Below are positions 1 through 8,133 of a stretch of DNA of 64,000 nucleotides, piece by piece. A model generated the notes under the pieces. That model saw only the letters and a list, made by a program, of their open reading frames with translations. It was not told where the DNA came from and did not search any database. Both the position numbers and the translations under genes were made by a program. Source of the DNA: Alphaproteobacteria bacterium (GTDB taxonomy: Bacteria > Pseudomonadota > Alphaproteobacteria > Micropepsales > Micropepsaceae); assembly GCA_016125165.1 (NCBI GenBank), contig WGMH01000003.1, positions 248,001-312,000 on the forward strand, written 5' to 3'. Within the stretch, counting starts at the first letter, position 1. The number at the start of each line of letters is the position of its first letter.

Positions 1-252
1 ACATTGAACCGTCAGGGCCCTGATGTCGGAACGCAGTATCGCAGCGTGATCTTCGCCAACTCGCCCGAGCAGAAAAGGATTGCGCAGGAACGCAAGGACG
101 CGGCCTCCGCGTCCGGCAACTTCCGTCGCCCGATTGTCACCACCATTGAAGACGCCGTGCCATTCTGGCCGGCGGAAGAATATCACCAGCGCTACTTCGA
201 GAAGAACGGCGGCTCGTGTCACGTCAGCTTTGCCGAGGTTGAGAACCAATGA
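1..252 (+). CDS. msrA: Peptide-methionine (S)-S-oxide reductase, C-terminal part (cut by left edge)
   Basis: The gene enters from the left edge in frame 1, so the catalytic-cysteine N-terminal half lies outside the window. The visible 83 residues carry two blocks typical of MsrA: GPDVGTQYRS near the start and PAEEYHQRYF about residue 58. The family reduces methionine S-sulfoxide in proteins, using thioredoxin as electron donor, in the cytosol. The TGA stop overlaps the ATG of the next gene (ATGA), so translation of the two is probably coupled. Identity is secure; nothing can be said about domains upstream, such as a fused MsrB. Confidence 0.93.
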   Translation, partial: TLNRQGPDVGTQYRSVIFANSPEQKRIAQERKDAASASGNFRRPIVTTIEDAVPFWPAEEYHQRYFEKNGGSCHVSFAEVENQ

Positions 253-2036
253 CATCAACGCGCGCGATTGCGGGAGCAGTTTTTCTTATGGCGACAACCA
301 TCATCTCCAACGTCTCCTATGGCGCGCAGACGCGCGGCGACCGTTATTCCGGTGCGCCGTGGGCCACGCGCTCTCCCGTGATCGCGCAACATGGCATGGC
401 CGCGACAGAACAGCCGCTCGCCTCCGAAATCGCCGTGAGCATCCTGAAGAAAGGCGGCAGCGCGGTGGACGCCGCGATTGCCGCCAATGCGGCCATCGGG
501 TTGATGCAGCCGGTGCTGAATGGCATCGGCGGCGATCTCTTCGCCATCGTCTACGATCCGAAGACGAAGAAGCTCTATGGCTATAACGGTTCGGGCCGCT
601 CGGCGAAGGGGCGCGATCTCGAAAAGCTGAAAGCCGAGATCGAAGCCGCCTACAAAAAAGCGGGGCAGCCCAACCGCGCGCACATTCCGCCCGTGGGCAC
701 GCTTCCCATCACCGTGCCCGGCGCAGTGGATGCGTGGTTCGCGCTGCACGACAAGTTCGGCAAGCTGCCGATGAGCGAAGTTCTGCAACCCGCCATCGAT
801 TATGCCAACAACGGCTTTCCCGTCACGCAGCTGATCGCGCTTTACTGGAAAGGCAACATGGCCGCGTTCAAGAAGAACGCCGCCCTGATCGAGGAAAGCG
901 ACAACGCCCGCCACACCTATCTGATCGCCGACAAGAACGGCGGCCACACGCCGGCCGAAGGCGAAATCTTCAAGAACCCCGACCTCGCCCGCACCTATTC
1001 GCTGCTCGCCGAAAAAGGCCGCGACGAATTCTACAAGGGCGGTATCGCGCAAACGATGGATGCCTACTTCAAGCGCATTGGCGGCGATCTTCGCTATGAA
1101 GACTTCGCCGAGCATCACGGCGAATGGGTCGATCCGCTCTCCGTGAACTATCGCGGCTATGACGTCTATGAGCTTCCGCCCAACGGACAGGGCGCGGCGG
1201 TTCTGCAGATGCTGCAGGTGCTGAAGGGCTTTGACCTCAAGAAGTCCGGCGCGGGTACCGCCGATACACTCACCGCCATGCTGGAAGCCAAGCGCCTCGC
1301 TTATGAAGATCTGGCGAAATGGTATGCAGATCCGGCGTTCTCCAACGTGCCGATGAAGGGCCTCCTGTCGGATGCTTATGCAGATGCGCGGCGCAAACTC
1401 ATCAGCGACAAGACCGCCAACCCGGAACTCGGCCCCGGCGATCCGAAGCTCTATGAAGGCGACACGATTTACCTCACCACCGCCGATGCGGATGGCATGA
1501 TGGTGTCGCTTATCCAGTCGAATTATCGCGGCATGGGTTCGGGCATCGTGGCCGACGGGCTCGGCTTCATGTTCCAGGATCGCGGCGAACTCTATTCGCT
1601 CGATCCGGCCTCGCCGAATGTCTATGCGCCGGGCAAGCGGCCCTTCCACACCATCATCCCCGCTTTCGTGATGAAGGATGGCCAGCCCTTCCTGTCGTTC
1701 GGCCTGATGGGCGGCGACATGCAGCCGCAAGGCCATGTGCAAATCCTCACCGGCATCATCGATTTCGGCATGAATGTGCAGGAAGCTGGCGACGCCGCGC
1801 GCTGGCGCCACTTCGGCAACGCCGAACCCACGGGCGAACCCTCGCAGGGCATCGGCACGGTGGAGATGGAGTCCGGCTTCAGCGAAGACGTGAAGGCCGA
1901 ACTGGAAAAGCGCGGCTACAAGGTCGTCCCCGGCACGGGAGGATTCGGCGGCTATCAGGCGATCATGCGCGCACCCAACGGCGTCTATTGGGGCGCATCC
2001 GAAATGCGCAAGGACGGCCAGGTGATCGGGTACTGA
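249..2036 (+). CDS. ggt: Secreted gamma-glutamyltranspeptidase-like Ntn hydrolase
   Basis: The 595-residue protein begins with a Sec signal peptide (hydrophobic about residues 8-25, probable cleavage near SYGA-Q), so it should act in the periplasm. It has the GGT layout: a large-subunit start with the GGSAVDAAIAANA block, then the autocleavage site. GGT enzymes split themselves before a threonine that becomes the nucleophile for hydrolysis or transfer of gamma-glutamyl groups. Here the likely nucleophile is Thr406 in the context GDT-IYLTTAD, not the TTHxSVVD of E. coli GGT. This resembles the YwrD-like branch, so the true substrate is uncertain. The ATG overlaps the msrA stop. Confidence 0.88.
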   Translation: MTSTRAIAGAVFLMATTIISNVSYGAQTRGDRYSGAPWATRSPVIAQHGMAATEQPLASEIAVSILKKGGSAVDAAIAANAAIGLMQPVLNGIGGDLFAIVYDPKTKKLYGYNGSGRSAKGRDLEKLKAEIEAAYKKAGQPNRAHIPPVGTLPITVPGAVDAWFALHDKFGKLPMSEVLQPAIDYANNGFPVTQLIALYWKGNMAAFKKNAALIEESDNARHTYLIADKNGGHTPAEGEIFKNPDLARTYSLLAEKGRDEFYKGGIAQTMDAYFKRIGGDLRYEDFAEHHGEWVDPLSVNYRGYDVYELPPNGQGAAVLQMLQVLKGFDLKKSGAGTADTLTAMLEAKRLAYEDLAKWYADPAFSNVPMKGLLSDAYADARRKLISDKTANPELGPGDPKLYEGDTIYLTTADADGMMVSLIQSNYRGMGSGIVADGLGFMFQDRGELYSLDPASPNVYAPGKRPFHTIIPAFVMKDGQPFLSFGLMGGDMQPQGHVQILTGIIDFGMNVQEAGDAARWRHFGNAEPTGEPSQGIGTVEMESGFSEDVKAELEKRGYKVVPGTGGFGGYQAIMRAPNGVYWGASEMRKDGQVIGY

Positions 2037-2044
2037 ATTCACCT

Positions 2045-2668
2045 ATGCGGGCTTTCCGAATACGTCACATGGCGGTCGCCGTACTGATGATCAGTACAAT
2101 CGCGGGCGCGCACGCCAAGGCGGGGACACTCGAAGACGCTATCGCAATTAAACCGCCCACAGGCGTTGTCTTGGGTCGCCAACTGGCAATGCGCATCACG
2201 TTGCGCAAGGACAGTTTCGACGTTTGCACGGCCCTGGAAAACACCGGGAGCGAGGATGTGTATGTCACCGCGAACGTCTCGCGGCAGATTTCAATCTGGC
2301 GGTACGACGAAGACGGAATCCCGGTCATTCACGAGCAGGACGGTTTCATCCCGCATTCGATGTGGATCCCGCCCTACTCTTGGGAAGAGCGGAGCTACTT
2401 CGAGGTGGAACCGCACGCCCGCTACGAGGTCTGCAAATCATACAGGTACGATAAAGACTTCCCCACCAACACTGTGCGCATCCAATCCAGGTTCCTGTCG
2501 TGGCTGAGGCACGATGCCAAGGTACCAGATGTCATGAAGAACATCTGGCAGAAATTTTCCGTCCGCCCGCTCTACGACGATGAGGTTCTCTACAGCAACA
2601 TCTGCACCCTGGATCGCGCGGCCAAGCTGGTCACATGCGCGCCGCAGGAACAGACAGCGGATCACTGA
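2045..2668 (+). CDS. Hypothetical exported protein
   Basis: I do not recognise this 207-residue protein. I chose the ATG 8 bases after the ggt stop because it gives a short basic N-terminus followed by a hydrophobic stretch and AHA-KA, a plausible Sec signal peptide; an in-frame ATG at 2069 is the alternative. The mature part is rich in Trp, Tyr and charged residues and has three cysteines, two near the C-terminus, so a periplasmic beta-rich fold is possible. Its 3' end overlaps that of the convergent ctaG-like gene by 7 bases. It may be co-transcribed with ggt. Confidence 0.7.
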   Translation: MRAFRIRHMAVAVLMISTIAGAHAKAGTLEDAIAIKPPTGVVLGRQLAMRITLRKDSFDVCTALENTGSEDVYVTANVSRQISIWRYDEDGIPVIHEQDGFIPHSMWIPPYSWEERSYFEVEPHARYEVCKSYRYDKDFPTNTVRIQSRFLSWLRHDAKVPDVMKNIWQKFSVRPLYDDEVLYSNICTLDRAAKLVTCAPQEQTADH

Positions 2669-3588
2669 ACGGCCTTCGCCGCCGCCTTCTCGTCGTTGAT
2701 CCGCATTGTGTTGAGCACGAGGATCAACGCCATCACGCTCATCATCGATCCGGGGATCCAGAGGATCAGCCCGCCATAGTGCTGATCGGAAATCGCGCTG
2801 ATGGGGAAGAAGCGCCCGCAGATGTCATAGACGGGATAGACGTCGCGGTTCGAGAGCGCCAGCAGCGCACCCGCCAGAATTTGCGGCGGCACCACAATGA
2901 TGGTGAGCAGCGCGCGCACCAGTGGGCTTACGCGCGCGGGCGGTTTGGGGCGAAGATCGAGCACGAGGCACCAGAAGAAGATGCCGTCTACCGCCATCGT
3001 CCAGTTCATCAGGTAATAGAGGTTTTCATCCAGCATCACGCGTACATGCAGCGGCGGATAGAGCCACATCCAGATCAGGCCGAAGAACAGAAGCGGCGCG
3101 ACAATCGGGTTCTGGATCACATTCACCACGCCGCGCACCGGTGCGGTGGTCAGAAGGCGTTTCAGGAACGCGGGCATTCCCGCCCAAACAACGCCGCCCG
3201 ATGCGGCGAGCGCAATCAGAAACGGCCCCAGATGATGCAGCACCAGATGCTGGAAACGGTGCATGAAGAACATGTGCTGCGAAAGAAAATCGTAATGCGT
3301 TTGCACCACCGCATACATCGCCACCACACCGATGAAGAAGAAGGCGCTCCGCCACAGCGCCGGGCGCTCATCGGCAGCGAGCCGCTTCAATCCCACCACC
3401 CACCATCCGAGCGTGAGCCCGAACAGAAGAAACACCGGCCATGAAAATTCCCATGGCATCCACACCGGCAATTCCGCCGGGTAATAGCGCACGAGAAAAT
3501 CCGTCACCGCGCCCACCGCGATGAGCGCGGCGAATGCGATCCATCCGGCAAGCGGGGATCGTGGGGGCGGGAGAACGGCGGTGGTCAT
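2662..3588 (-). CDS. Cytochrome c oxidase assembly factor, CtaG/caa3 type (multi-pass membrane protein)
   Basis: The 308-residue product has about seven hydrophobic segments joined by His-rich loops, with HRFQHLVLHHLGP near residue 140 and conserved WMWLYPP and MNWTMAVDG segments. These fit the caa3-type CtaG family (Pfam caa3_CtaG), membrane proteins needed to mature the copper centre of cytochrome oxidase. I placed the start at the ATG giving MTTAVLPPP; upstream in-frame sequence overlaps the divergent gene and looks non-coding. The Sco-like gene starts 104 bases away on the other strand, so two oxidase-assembly genes share a promoter region. Confidence 0.82.
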   Translation of the reverse strand: MTTAVLPPPRSPLAGWIAFAALIAVGAVTDFLVRYYPAELPVWMPWEFSWPVFLLFGLTLGWWVVGLKRLAADERPALWRSAFFFIGVVAMYAVVQTHYDFLSQHMFFMHRFQHLVLHHLGPFLIALAASGGVVWAGMPAFLKRLLTTAPVRGVVNVIQNPIVAPLLFFGLIWMWLYPPLHVRVMLDENLYYLMNWTMAVDGIFFWCLVLDLRPKPPARVSPLVRALLTIIVVPPQILAGALLALSNRDVYPVYDICGRFFPISAISDQHYGGLILWIPGSMMSVMALILVLNTMRINDEKAAAKAVQ

Positions 3589-3691
3589 GATCGGGCGCGG
3601 ATCATAGAGATTGCGCCGCAACAGGCGAAGCCCCTGGGCGGGGCGATTGGTCACAGGAAAGCGGCGCGCGAGGGGCGTAAAACCGCATCCC

Positions 3692-4258
3692 ATGATGCGC
3701 GCGTTTGCCCTGGGCCTCTTGCTGTTGCTTGCCGGTTGCGGCCAGCCCGAAGGCTGGCATGCCACCGACATCACCGGCGCCATGCCGAAGCTGAACTTCG
3801 GAACCATGATCCGCGCCAATGACGGCAAGCCCGTTACCGCCGCAGACTACAGTGGCAAGGTCACTGTGCTGTTCTTCGGCTACACGCATTGCCCCGATGT
3901 GTGCCCCTTCACGCTCTCCAATCTCACCAATGCGCTCGACAAGCTCGGCAGCAAACGCGATGACGTGCGCATTCTCTTCGTCAGCGTCGATCCGGATCGA
4001 GATACGGCGGGCGATCTGAAGAACTATGCGCATGCCTTCGCGCCACAGATCGATGCCCTCCGCGCCGATCCGAACACGCTTGTTTCCGCCGCGCGGCGCT
4101 ATCGCGTCGCCTATTCGGTGAAGAAAGGTCCGCCCTATGTGGTTTCCCATTCGGGGGCGGTGTTCTTCTTCGATGAAACGGGCCGCGCGCGCCTGGTGAC
4201 GACCGATGTGAACGATATCGATGCCGTCGCGGCCGATTTGAAGCGATTGCTGGGATAA
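3692..4258 (+). CDS. Sco1/SenC-type copper chaperone lipoprotein
   Basis: The 188-residue product starts with a lipoprotein signal (LLLLAGC, lipidated Cys16), so it should be anchored to a membrane facing the periplasm. The thioredoxin-like domain carries the Sco copper-binding set: CPDVC (Cys67, Cys71) and a distal histidine (His153 in VSHSG). Sco proteins deliver copper to, or keep reduced, the CuA site of cytochrome c oxidase. I chose the ATG that makes a proper lipobox; an in-frame extension to 3611 would bury it. The CtaG-like gene on the opposite strand supports a joint role in oxidase assembly. Confidence 0.9.
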   Translation: MMRAFALGLLLLLAGCGQPEGWHATDITGAMPKLNFGTMIRANDGKPVTAADYSGKVTVLFFGYTHCPDVCPFTLSNLTNALDKLGSKRDDVRILFVSVDPDRDTAGDLKNYAHAFAPQIDALRADPNTLVSAARRYRVAYSVKKGPPYVVSHSGAVFFFDETGRARLVTTDVNDIDAVAADLKRLLG

Positions 4259-4280
4259 ATCGCGCAATATTCGCAATGCC

Positions 4281-4309
4281 TTGCATTGTGGGGCATGCGC
4301 GCCTATATA
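4281..4309 (+). promoter_or_regulatory. Candidate sigma-70 promoter of the cold-shock gene
   Basis: TTGCAT at 4281-4286 and TATATA at 4304-4309 are 17 bases apart. Transcription from here would begin near 4316 and give a leader of about 150 bases before the ATG at 4468. Long structured leaders are usual for cspA-type genes, where they act as RNA thermosensors. I saw no obvious single dominant hairpin in the leader. Confidence 0.6.
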
Positions 4310-4467
4310 AGTCGTGCGACGGCGTTCCGTCAGATGAAGCGCACTGTTTAATTCCCGACTCGCATTGTGCGCGCCTGGCCGAAACAGCCTACCTTCGAAT
4401 CCTGATTGCGTTTGTTCGTGCGATGCAGACATCCGTCTGCGCGCAATCCGATGCACAAGGAGCAATC

Positions 4468-4671
4468 ATGGCTATCGGAACAGTGAAGTTTTTCAATACC
4501 AGCAAGGGTTTTGGTTTCATCGCGCCGGAAGGTGGCGGCAAGGACGTGTTCGTCCATGCCACAGCCGTCGAACAGGCCGGCATGCGCAGCCTCAATGAAG
4601 GCCAGCGCGTGTCGTTTGACATCCAGCCCGATGCTCGCGGCTCGAAGGCCGTGAACCTTCAGGCGGCGTAA
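4468..4671 (+). CDS. CspA-family cold-shock protein
   Basis: This 67-residue single-domain protein starts MAIGTVKFFN and has both RNA-binding motifs of the cold-shock fold, KGFGFI (RNP1) and DVFVHATA (RNP2). Such proteins bind single-stranded nucleic acid and act as RNA chaperones. An AAGGAG ribosome-binding site lies 5 bases before the ATG, which decides the start against the longer in-frame reading. A promoter about 160 bases upstream and a strong hairpin just after the stop suggest a monocistronic transcript. Whether it is cold-induced cannot be seen from sequence, since many paralogues are not. Confidence 0.95.
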   Translation: MAIGTVKFFNTSKGFGFIAPEGGGKDVFVHATAVEQAGMRSLNEGQRVSFDIQPDARGSKAVNLQAA

Positions 4672-4681
4672 AGCCGGATCG

Positions 4682-4712
4682 CGGGCGGCGGAGAAAACCT
4701 CTTCGCCGCCCG
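4682..4712 (+). terminator. Rho-independent terminator after the cold-shock gene
   Basis: CGGGCGGCG at 4682-4690 pairs perfectly with CGCCGCCCG at 4704-4712 (9-bp stem, 13-base loop), followed by a T-rich run (tattctt). It begins 10 bases after the stop codon. Confidence 0.75.
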
Positions 4713-4747
4713 TATTCTTGCAGGCGGAATTGCGGACAGGAGGCCCC

Positions 4748-5113
4748 ATGGCATTCGACAATCAGGCAGCAGCGGTCTCGTTCGAGCAGGCGGCGGAAAT
4801 CGCGATGCGGCGCACGCCCGCGGACCGCGCGATTCTGGATGAGCTTGTCCGCGTGCTTGCCGCCAATCCCAATGGTCTTCGCCGTTGGTCCGTGATGCGC
4901 GCCATCCGCAAGGAACGCGATCGAACCGGCCGCGAAGTTCCGCAGAAATTCGAAGACGAAATCGAACGCACGTTTCGCCGCTTCTGTGCGGTTGGCGATG
5001 TGGAAAAGCCCGATGCGGAGATCGATCCGGCGGCGCTGTTCTTCAAGCCGCGCGAAAAAGCCGGTGAAGTGTGGGCTCTGCTTCCGGGCCGCGCGTCCTA
5101 CGGCGAAGCCTGA
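4748..5113 (+). CDS. Hypothetical protein
   Basis: I do not recognise this 121-residue, highly charged, soluble protein. The start is fixed by a perfect AGGAGG at 4738-4743, 4 bases before ATG. The first two thirds look helical (RRTPADRAILDELVRVLAANPN, then an Arg-rich helix). The C-terminal quarter contains DPAALFFKP and EVWALLP. There are no membrane segments and only one cysteine. Composition and codon use match the neighbouring core genes, and the strong ribosome-binding site argues it is a real gene. It follows the cspA-like gene but is separated from it by a terminator. Confidence 0.7.
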   Translation: MAFDNQAAAVSFEQAAEIAMRRTPADRAILDELVRVLAANPNGLRRWSVMRAIRKERDRTGREVPQKFEDEIERTFRRFCAVGDVEKPDAEIDPAALFFKPREKAGEVWALLPGRASYGEA

Positions 5114-5430
5114 AGCCAATTCGGCCTTGCGGCGCATCCGCCCATTGAATTTTCGCAATTCGACACCATATCTCGCTAGGCGGTAACGCCAGCATGACAG
5201 GCGGCGGCTCTTCTTGCCGCGCATCGCCGTATCGCATCGAAAAATTGTTCTGGCGCAGCCGAGCGCCCTCACCTGCGCAGGTACGCATCGTATCGCGCGT
5301 TTGTGATTTGGGCGAAAGCCGCGCCGGGGTAAGGGCGGCGATGGAGCAGCGAGTGCGTATCGCCCGCAGGCTTCGTCGCCGCCCACCTCCCTTGCTTGCG
5401 CAACGCAACGCCGGAAAAAGGAGTCCGCAG
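5114..5430 (+). other. 317-base gap without a recognised gene
   Basis: Open frames here are short, have no ribosome-binding site and change frame. An imperfect GC hairpin (GGCGGC...GCCGC, about 5202-5223) may end the upstream transcript. Nothing else stands out. Confidence 0.5.
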
Positions 5431-5610
5431 ATGGCCAATATCACCCCCTTCCAACTCAGCCGCATTTACGCCGAAGGCTGGAACGCTGCCGGCAAGATGC
5501 GCGCGGAAGTCAGCCTCGATCCTGTGCAGGTCGCGGACGCCAACCCCTATGACAGCGAACCGCAGCGCACGCGCTGGCTTGAAGGCGTCGCCGGGGCCCT
5601 GCGCAAATAA
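5431..5610 (+). CDS. Small protein resembling ribosome modulation factor (RMF/CrpP-like fold)
   Basis: The 59-residue product follows a clear AAGGAG site 7 bases before its ATG. Its pattern, IYAEGWNAAGK followed by NPYDSEPQRTRWLEGVAGAL, matches the spacing of RMF, in which a GYxAG helix and a CPY...RxxWLxGW helix pack together. RMF drives 100S ribosome hibernation in gammaproteobacteria. About ten extra residues lie between the two blocks here, and the function of the alphaproteobacterial relatives is not established, so the name is a fold-level guess. It stands alone, about 75 bases before the hydrolase gene. Confidence 0.6.
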   Translation: MANITPFQLSRIYAEGWNAAGKMRAEVSLDPVQVADANPYDSEPQRTRWLEGVAGALRK

Positions 5611-5685
5611 GGCCCGCCGCCGATTGACCGGAGCGCGATTTGCGCCACCCTTGCGCGCATAACCCGCGCAAGGGATGCGAACGCC

Positions 5686-6567
5686 GTGACCGATATCATC
5701 GAAAAAACCTTCAATTTCCCGTCGGCAGACGGGCTCACCGTTGCGGCGTGGCGCTGGTCCAAGCCTGTTCCCGTGCGCGGCGTTCTGCAGATCGCGCATG
5801 GCATGGGTGAGCATGCGCTGCGCTATCGCGATGTGCTCGAACCGCTGATGGATGCGGGGATCGTGATCTATGCCAACGACCACCGCGGCCATGGCCGCAC
5901 AGCGCCCTCGCCCGCACAGCATGGCGATTTCGGCGAGGCGGGCTTCCCCGGCCTTGTCGAGGACATGGCGAAGCTCACCGCCATCGCGCGCGCGGAGAAT
6001 CCCGGCAAGAAACTCGTGCTGATGGGGCACAGCATGGGCTCGTTCGCGGCGCAGCTTTATGTGCTTGACCGTTCGCACGATATCGACGGGCTCGTGATCT
6101 CCGGCTCCGCTGCCATCGATCAGCTTGCCGCAGCCCTACCCACCGATCCGGAATCATCGGGGCTTGCCGCCTTCAGCAATCTGTTTCAGCCCGCGCGCAC
6201 GCCATTCGATTGGTTGAGCCGCGATGAAGCGGAAGTCGATGCCTATATTACCGATCCGCTGTGCGGGTTCTCCGCCACGCCGGAGTCAACACAATCGATG
6301 ATCGGCGCGATGTTCCGAAGCGTCGATCCCGCCGCGCTTGCGCAAATCCGCAAGGATCTGCCGGTCTATGTTTTCTCCGGCAGCCGCGATCCGGTGGGCG
6401 GCCCCGATCTCGCGTTCCTGAAAGTGTTTGTGCAGCGCTACCGCGACAACGGCCTAATCGTCACCACGGACTACTACTCCGATGGCCGCCACGAAATGCT
6501 GAACGAAACCAACCGCGATGAAGTGGTGGCGAATTTGAAGCGGTGGGTGCTGGGAATTGTGAACTAA
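5686..6567 (+). CDS. Alpha/beta hydrolase, lysophospholipase/monoacylglycerol lipase type
   Basis: The 293-residue protein matches the Hydrolase_4 (serine aminopeptidase S33) family used by lysophospholipases and monoglyceride lipases. It shows the HGMGEHALRY oxyanion-side block near residue 38, the nucleophile elbow GHSMGS with Ser116, an acid in SGSRDPVGG, and the catalytic histidine in GRHEML near the C-terminus. The start is GTG at 5686, giving MTDIIEKTFNF. There is no signal peptide, so it is cytosolic or peripheral to the membrane. It ends before a convergent hairpin repeat that separates it from lpdA. The physiological lipid substrate is unknown. Confidence 0.87.
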   Translation: MTDIIEKTFNFPSADGLTVAAWRWSKPVPVRGVLQIAHGMGEHALRYRDVLEPLMDAGIVIYANDHRGHGRTAPSPAQHGDFGEAGFPGLVEDMAKLTAIARAENPGKKLVLMGHSMGSFAAQLYVLDRSHDIDGLVISGSAAIDQLAAALPTDPESSGLAAFSNLFQPARTPFDWLSRDEAEVDAYITDPLCGFSATPESTQSMIGAMFRSVDPAALAQIRKDLPVYVFSGSRDPVGGPDLAFLKVFVQRYRDNGLIVTTDYYSDGRHEMLNETNRDEVVANLKRWVLGIVN

Positions 6568-6600
6568 GGCCTGACACATGGCCTTAAATCCAATCAAGGA

Positions 6601-6701
6601 TTGTCATGGCCCGCAAAAGCGGGCCATCCATGCGGCACAGTCACGTCCGTCAATTTTAGTGACGACCCCATCTGGATGGCCGGCTTTTGCGGGCTATGAC
6701 A
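6601..6701. repeat. Large intergenic palindrome between convergent genes
   Basis: The arms 6601-6630 and 6673-6701 are nearly perfect inverted copies. The left arm contains a smaller hairpin, GGCCCGC-AAAA-GCGGGCC (6608-6625). Related GGCC-rich palindromes occur at 60143-60225 and 62483-62502, so this looks like a dispersed repeat. Here it may serve as a two-way terminator for the hydrolase and lpdA. Confidence 0.8.
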
Positions 6702-6716
6702 GTATGGTTTGAGTTC

Positions 6717-8111
6717 TCATATATGCAACGCCCCGCCATCCGCCGCGAGCACGGCCTCGTGCATCATCTCGCTCAACGTCGGATGCGGGAAGATCGTGTG
6801 CGATAGCTCGGTATCGGTCAGTTCGCCCGTCTTTGCCACAACATAGCCCTGAATGAGTTCGGTCACTTCCGCGCCGATCATGTGCGCGCCCAGAAGTTCG
6901 CCCGTCTCCGCATCGAAGATGGTTTTCACAAGCCCATCCGGTTCGCCTAGCGCGATCGCCTTGCCGTTGCCGATGGCGGGGAATTTGCCCACCTTGATCT
7001 TACGCCCGCTCGCCTTCGCCTTCGCTTCTGTCATGCCGACGCTCGCCACCTGCGGCCAGCAATAGGTGCAGCCCGGCACATTCGACGTGTCGAGCGGATG
7101 CACGCCCTTCACGCCCGCGATGCGTTCGGCCACGATCACGCCTTCATGCATGCCCTTGTGCGCCAGCCATGGGGGGCCGACGAGATCGCCGATGGCCCAG
7201 ATGCCAGGAACGCCCGTCGCGCCCCATTTGTCGGCAACGACATGCGTGCGGTCCACTTTCACATCTGCAGTTTCCAGCCCGATGTTCTCCACATTGCCGA
7301 CAATGCCCACCGCCAAAATCGCGCGTTCGGCGGTGACGGTTTCGGTCTTGCCGTCCTTGCCTTTCAAGGTGGCGGTGATGCTGTTCGTGCCCTTTTCGAT
7401 CTTCTCGACGGTGGTCGAGACCTTGATCGTCATGCCCTGCTTCTTGAACGCCTTCTCCGCCATGGCGGAGATTTCCTCGTCTTCCACCGGCAGCACACGA
7501 TCCATCACTTCCACCACCGTCACCTCGGCGCCGAGTGTGCGATAGAAGCTCGCGAACTCGATGCCGATGGCGCCCGAACCGACGACCAGCAGCGATTTCG
7601 GGAATTCCTTCGGCACCATCGCCTCGCGATAGGTCCAGATCAGTTTGCCATCCGGCTCCAGCCCCGGCAGCGCGCGCGCCCGCGCACCGGTGGAAAGCAC
7701 GATGTTACCTGCGCCATATTCGGTGGCCTTGCCGTCCTTCGTCACGGTGATCTTGCCCTGCCCCGCCAGCTTGGCATCGCCCGCGATGACGGTGATCTTG
7801 TGCTTCTTCATCAGGAAGGCGACGCCGTTTGATAGCTGCTTCGCCACTGCACGCGAACGCGCCACGATCTTCGACACATCAAATTTGAAATTGTCGGCGG
7901 AAAAACCAAACTCGTTCAGCCGGTGCATCAGATGCCAGATTTCGGATGAGCGCAGCAGCGCCTTGGTCGGAATGCAGCCCCAGTTTAGGCAAATGCCGCC
8001 CAGTTCCGCGCGCTCCACGATGGCCGTTTTCAGGCCAAGCTGGCTGGCGCGGATGGCGCAGACATAGCCCGCCGGGCCGGAACCAATCACGATAACGTCG
8101 AAGCTGTTCAT
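6717..8111 (-). CDS. lpdA: Dihydrolipoyl dehydrogenase (E3)
   Basis: This 464-residue flavoprotein has the FAD-binding GSGPAGY motif at the N-terminus and the redox pair in GGICLNWGCIPTK (Cys41, Cys46). A central NAD-binding GSGAIGIEFA motif follows, and the catalytic HPTLSE histidine lies near the C-terminus. E3 reoxidises dihydrolipoyl groups of 2-oxoacid dehydrogenases with NAD+. It is the last gene of the pdhA-pdhB-pdhC cluster and so is most likely the E3 of pyruvate dehydrogenase, though E3 can be shared between complexes. Only 22 bases separate it from the DUF3667 gene upstream. Confidence 0.97.
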   Translation of the reverse strand: MNSFDVIVIGSGPAGYVCAIRASQLGLKTAIVERAELGGICLNWGCIPTKALLRSSEIWHLMHRLNEFGFSADNFKFDVSKIVARSRAVAKQLSNGVAFLMKKHKITVIAGDAKLAGQGKITVTKDGKATEYGAGNIVLSTGARARALPGLEPDGKLIWTYREAMVPKEFPKSLLVVGSGAIGIEFASFYRTLGAEVTVVEVMDRVLPVEDEEISAMAEKAFKKQGMTIKVSTTVEKIEKGTNSITATLKGKDGKTETVTAERAILAVGIVGNVENIGLETADVKVDRTHVVADKWGATGVPGIWAIGDLVGPPWLAHKGMHEGVIVAERIAGVKGVHPLDTSNVPGCTYCWPQVASVGMTEAKAKASGRKIKVGKFPAIGNGKAIALGEPDGLVKTIFDAETGELLGAHMIGAEVTELIQGYVVAKTGELTDTELSHTIFPHPTLSEMMHEAVLAADGGALHI

Positions 8112-8133
8112 GCTGTCACCAATCGAAAGGCGT

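Noticed and set aside
255-2042. 595-residue open frame antisense to ggt
   Set aside because: It mirrors ggt codon by codon, has His/Ala/Arg-rich low-information sequence and no start signal; it follows from the G/C-rich third positions of ggt.
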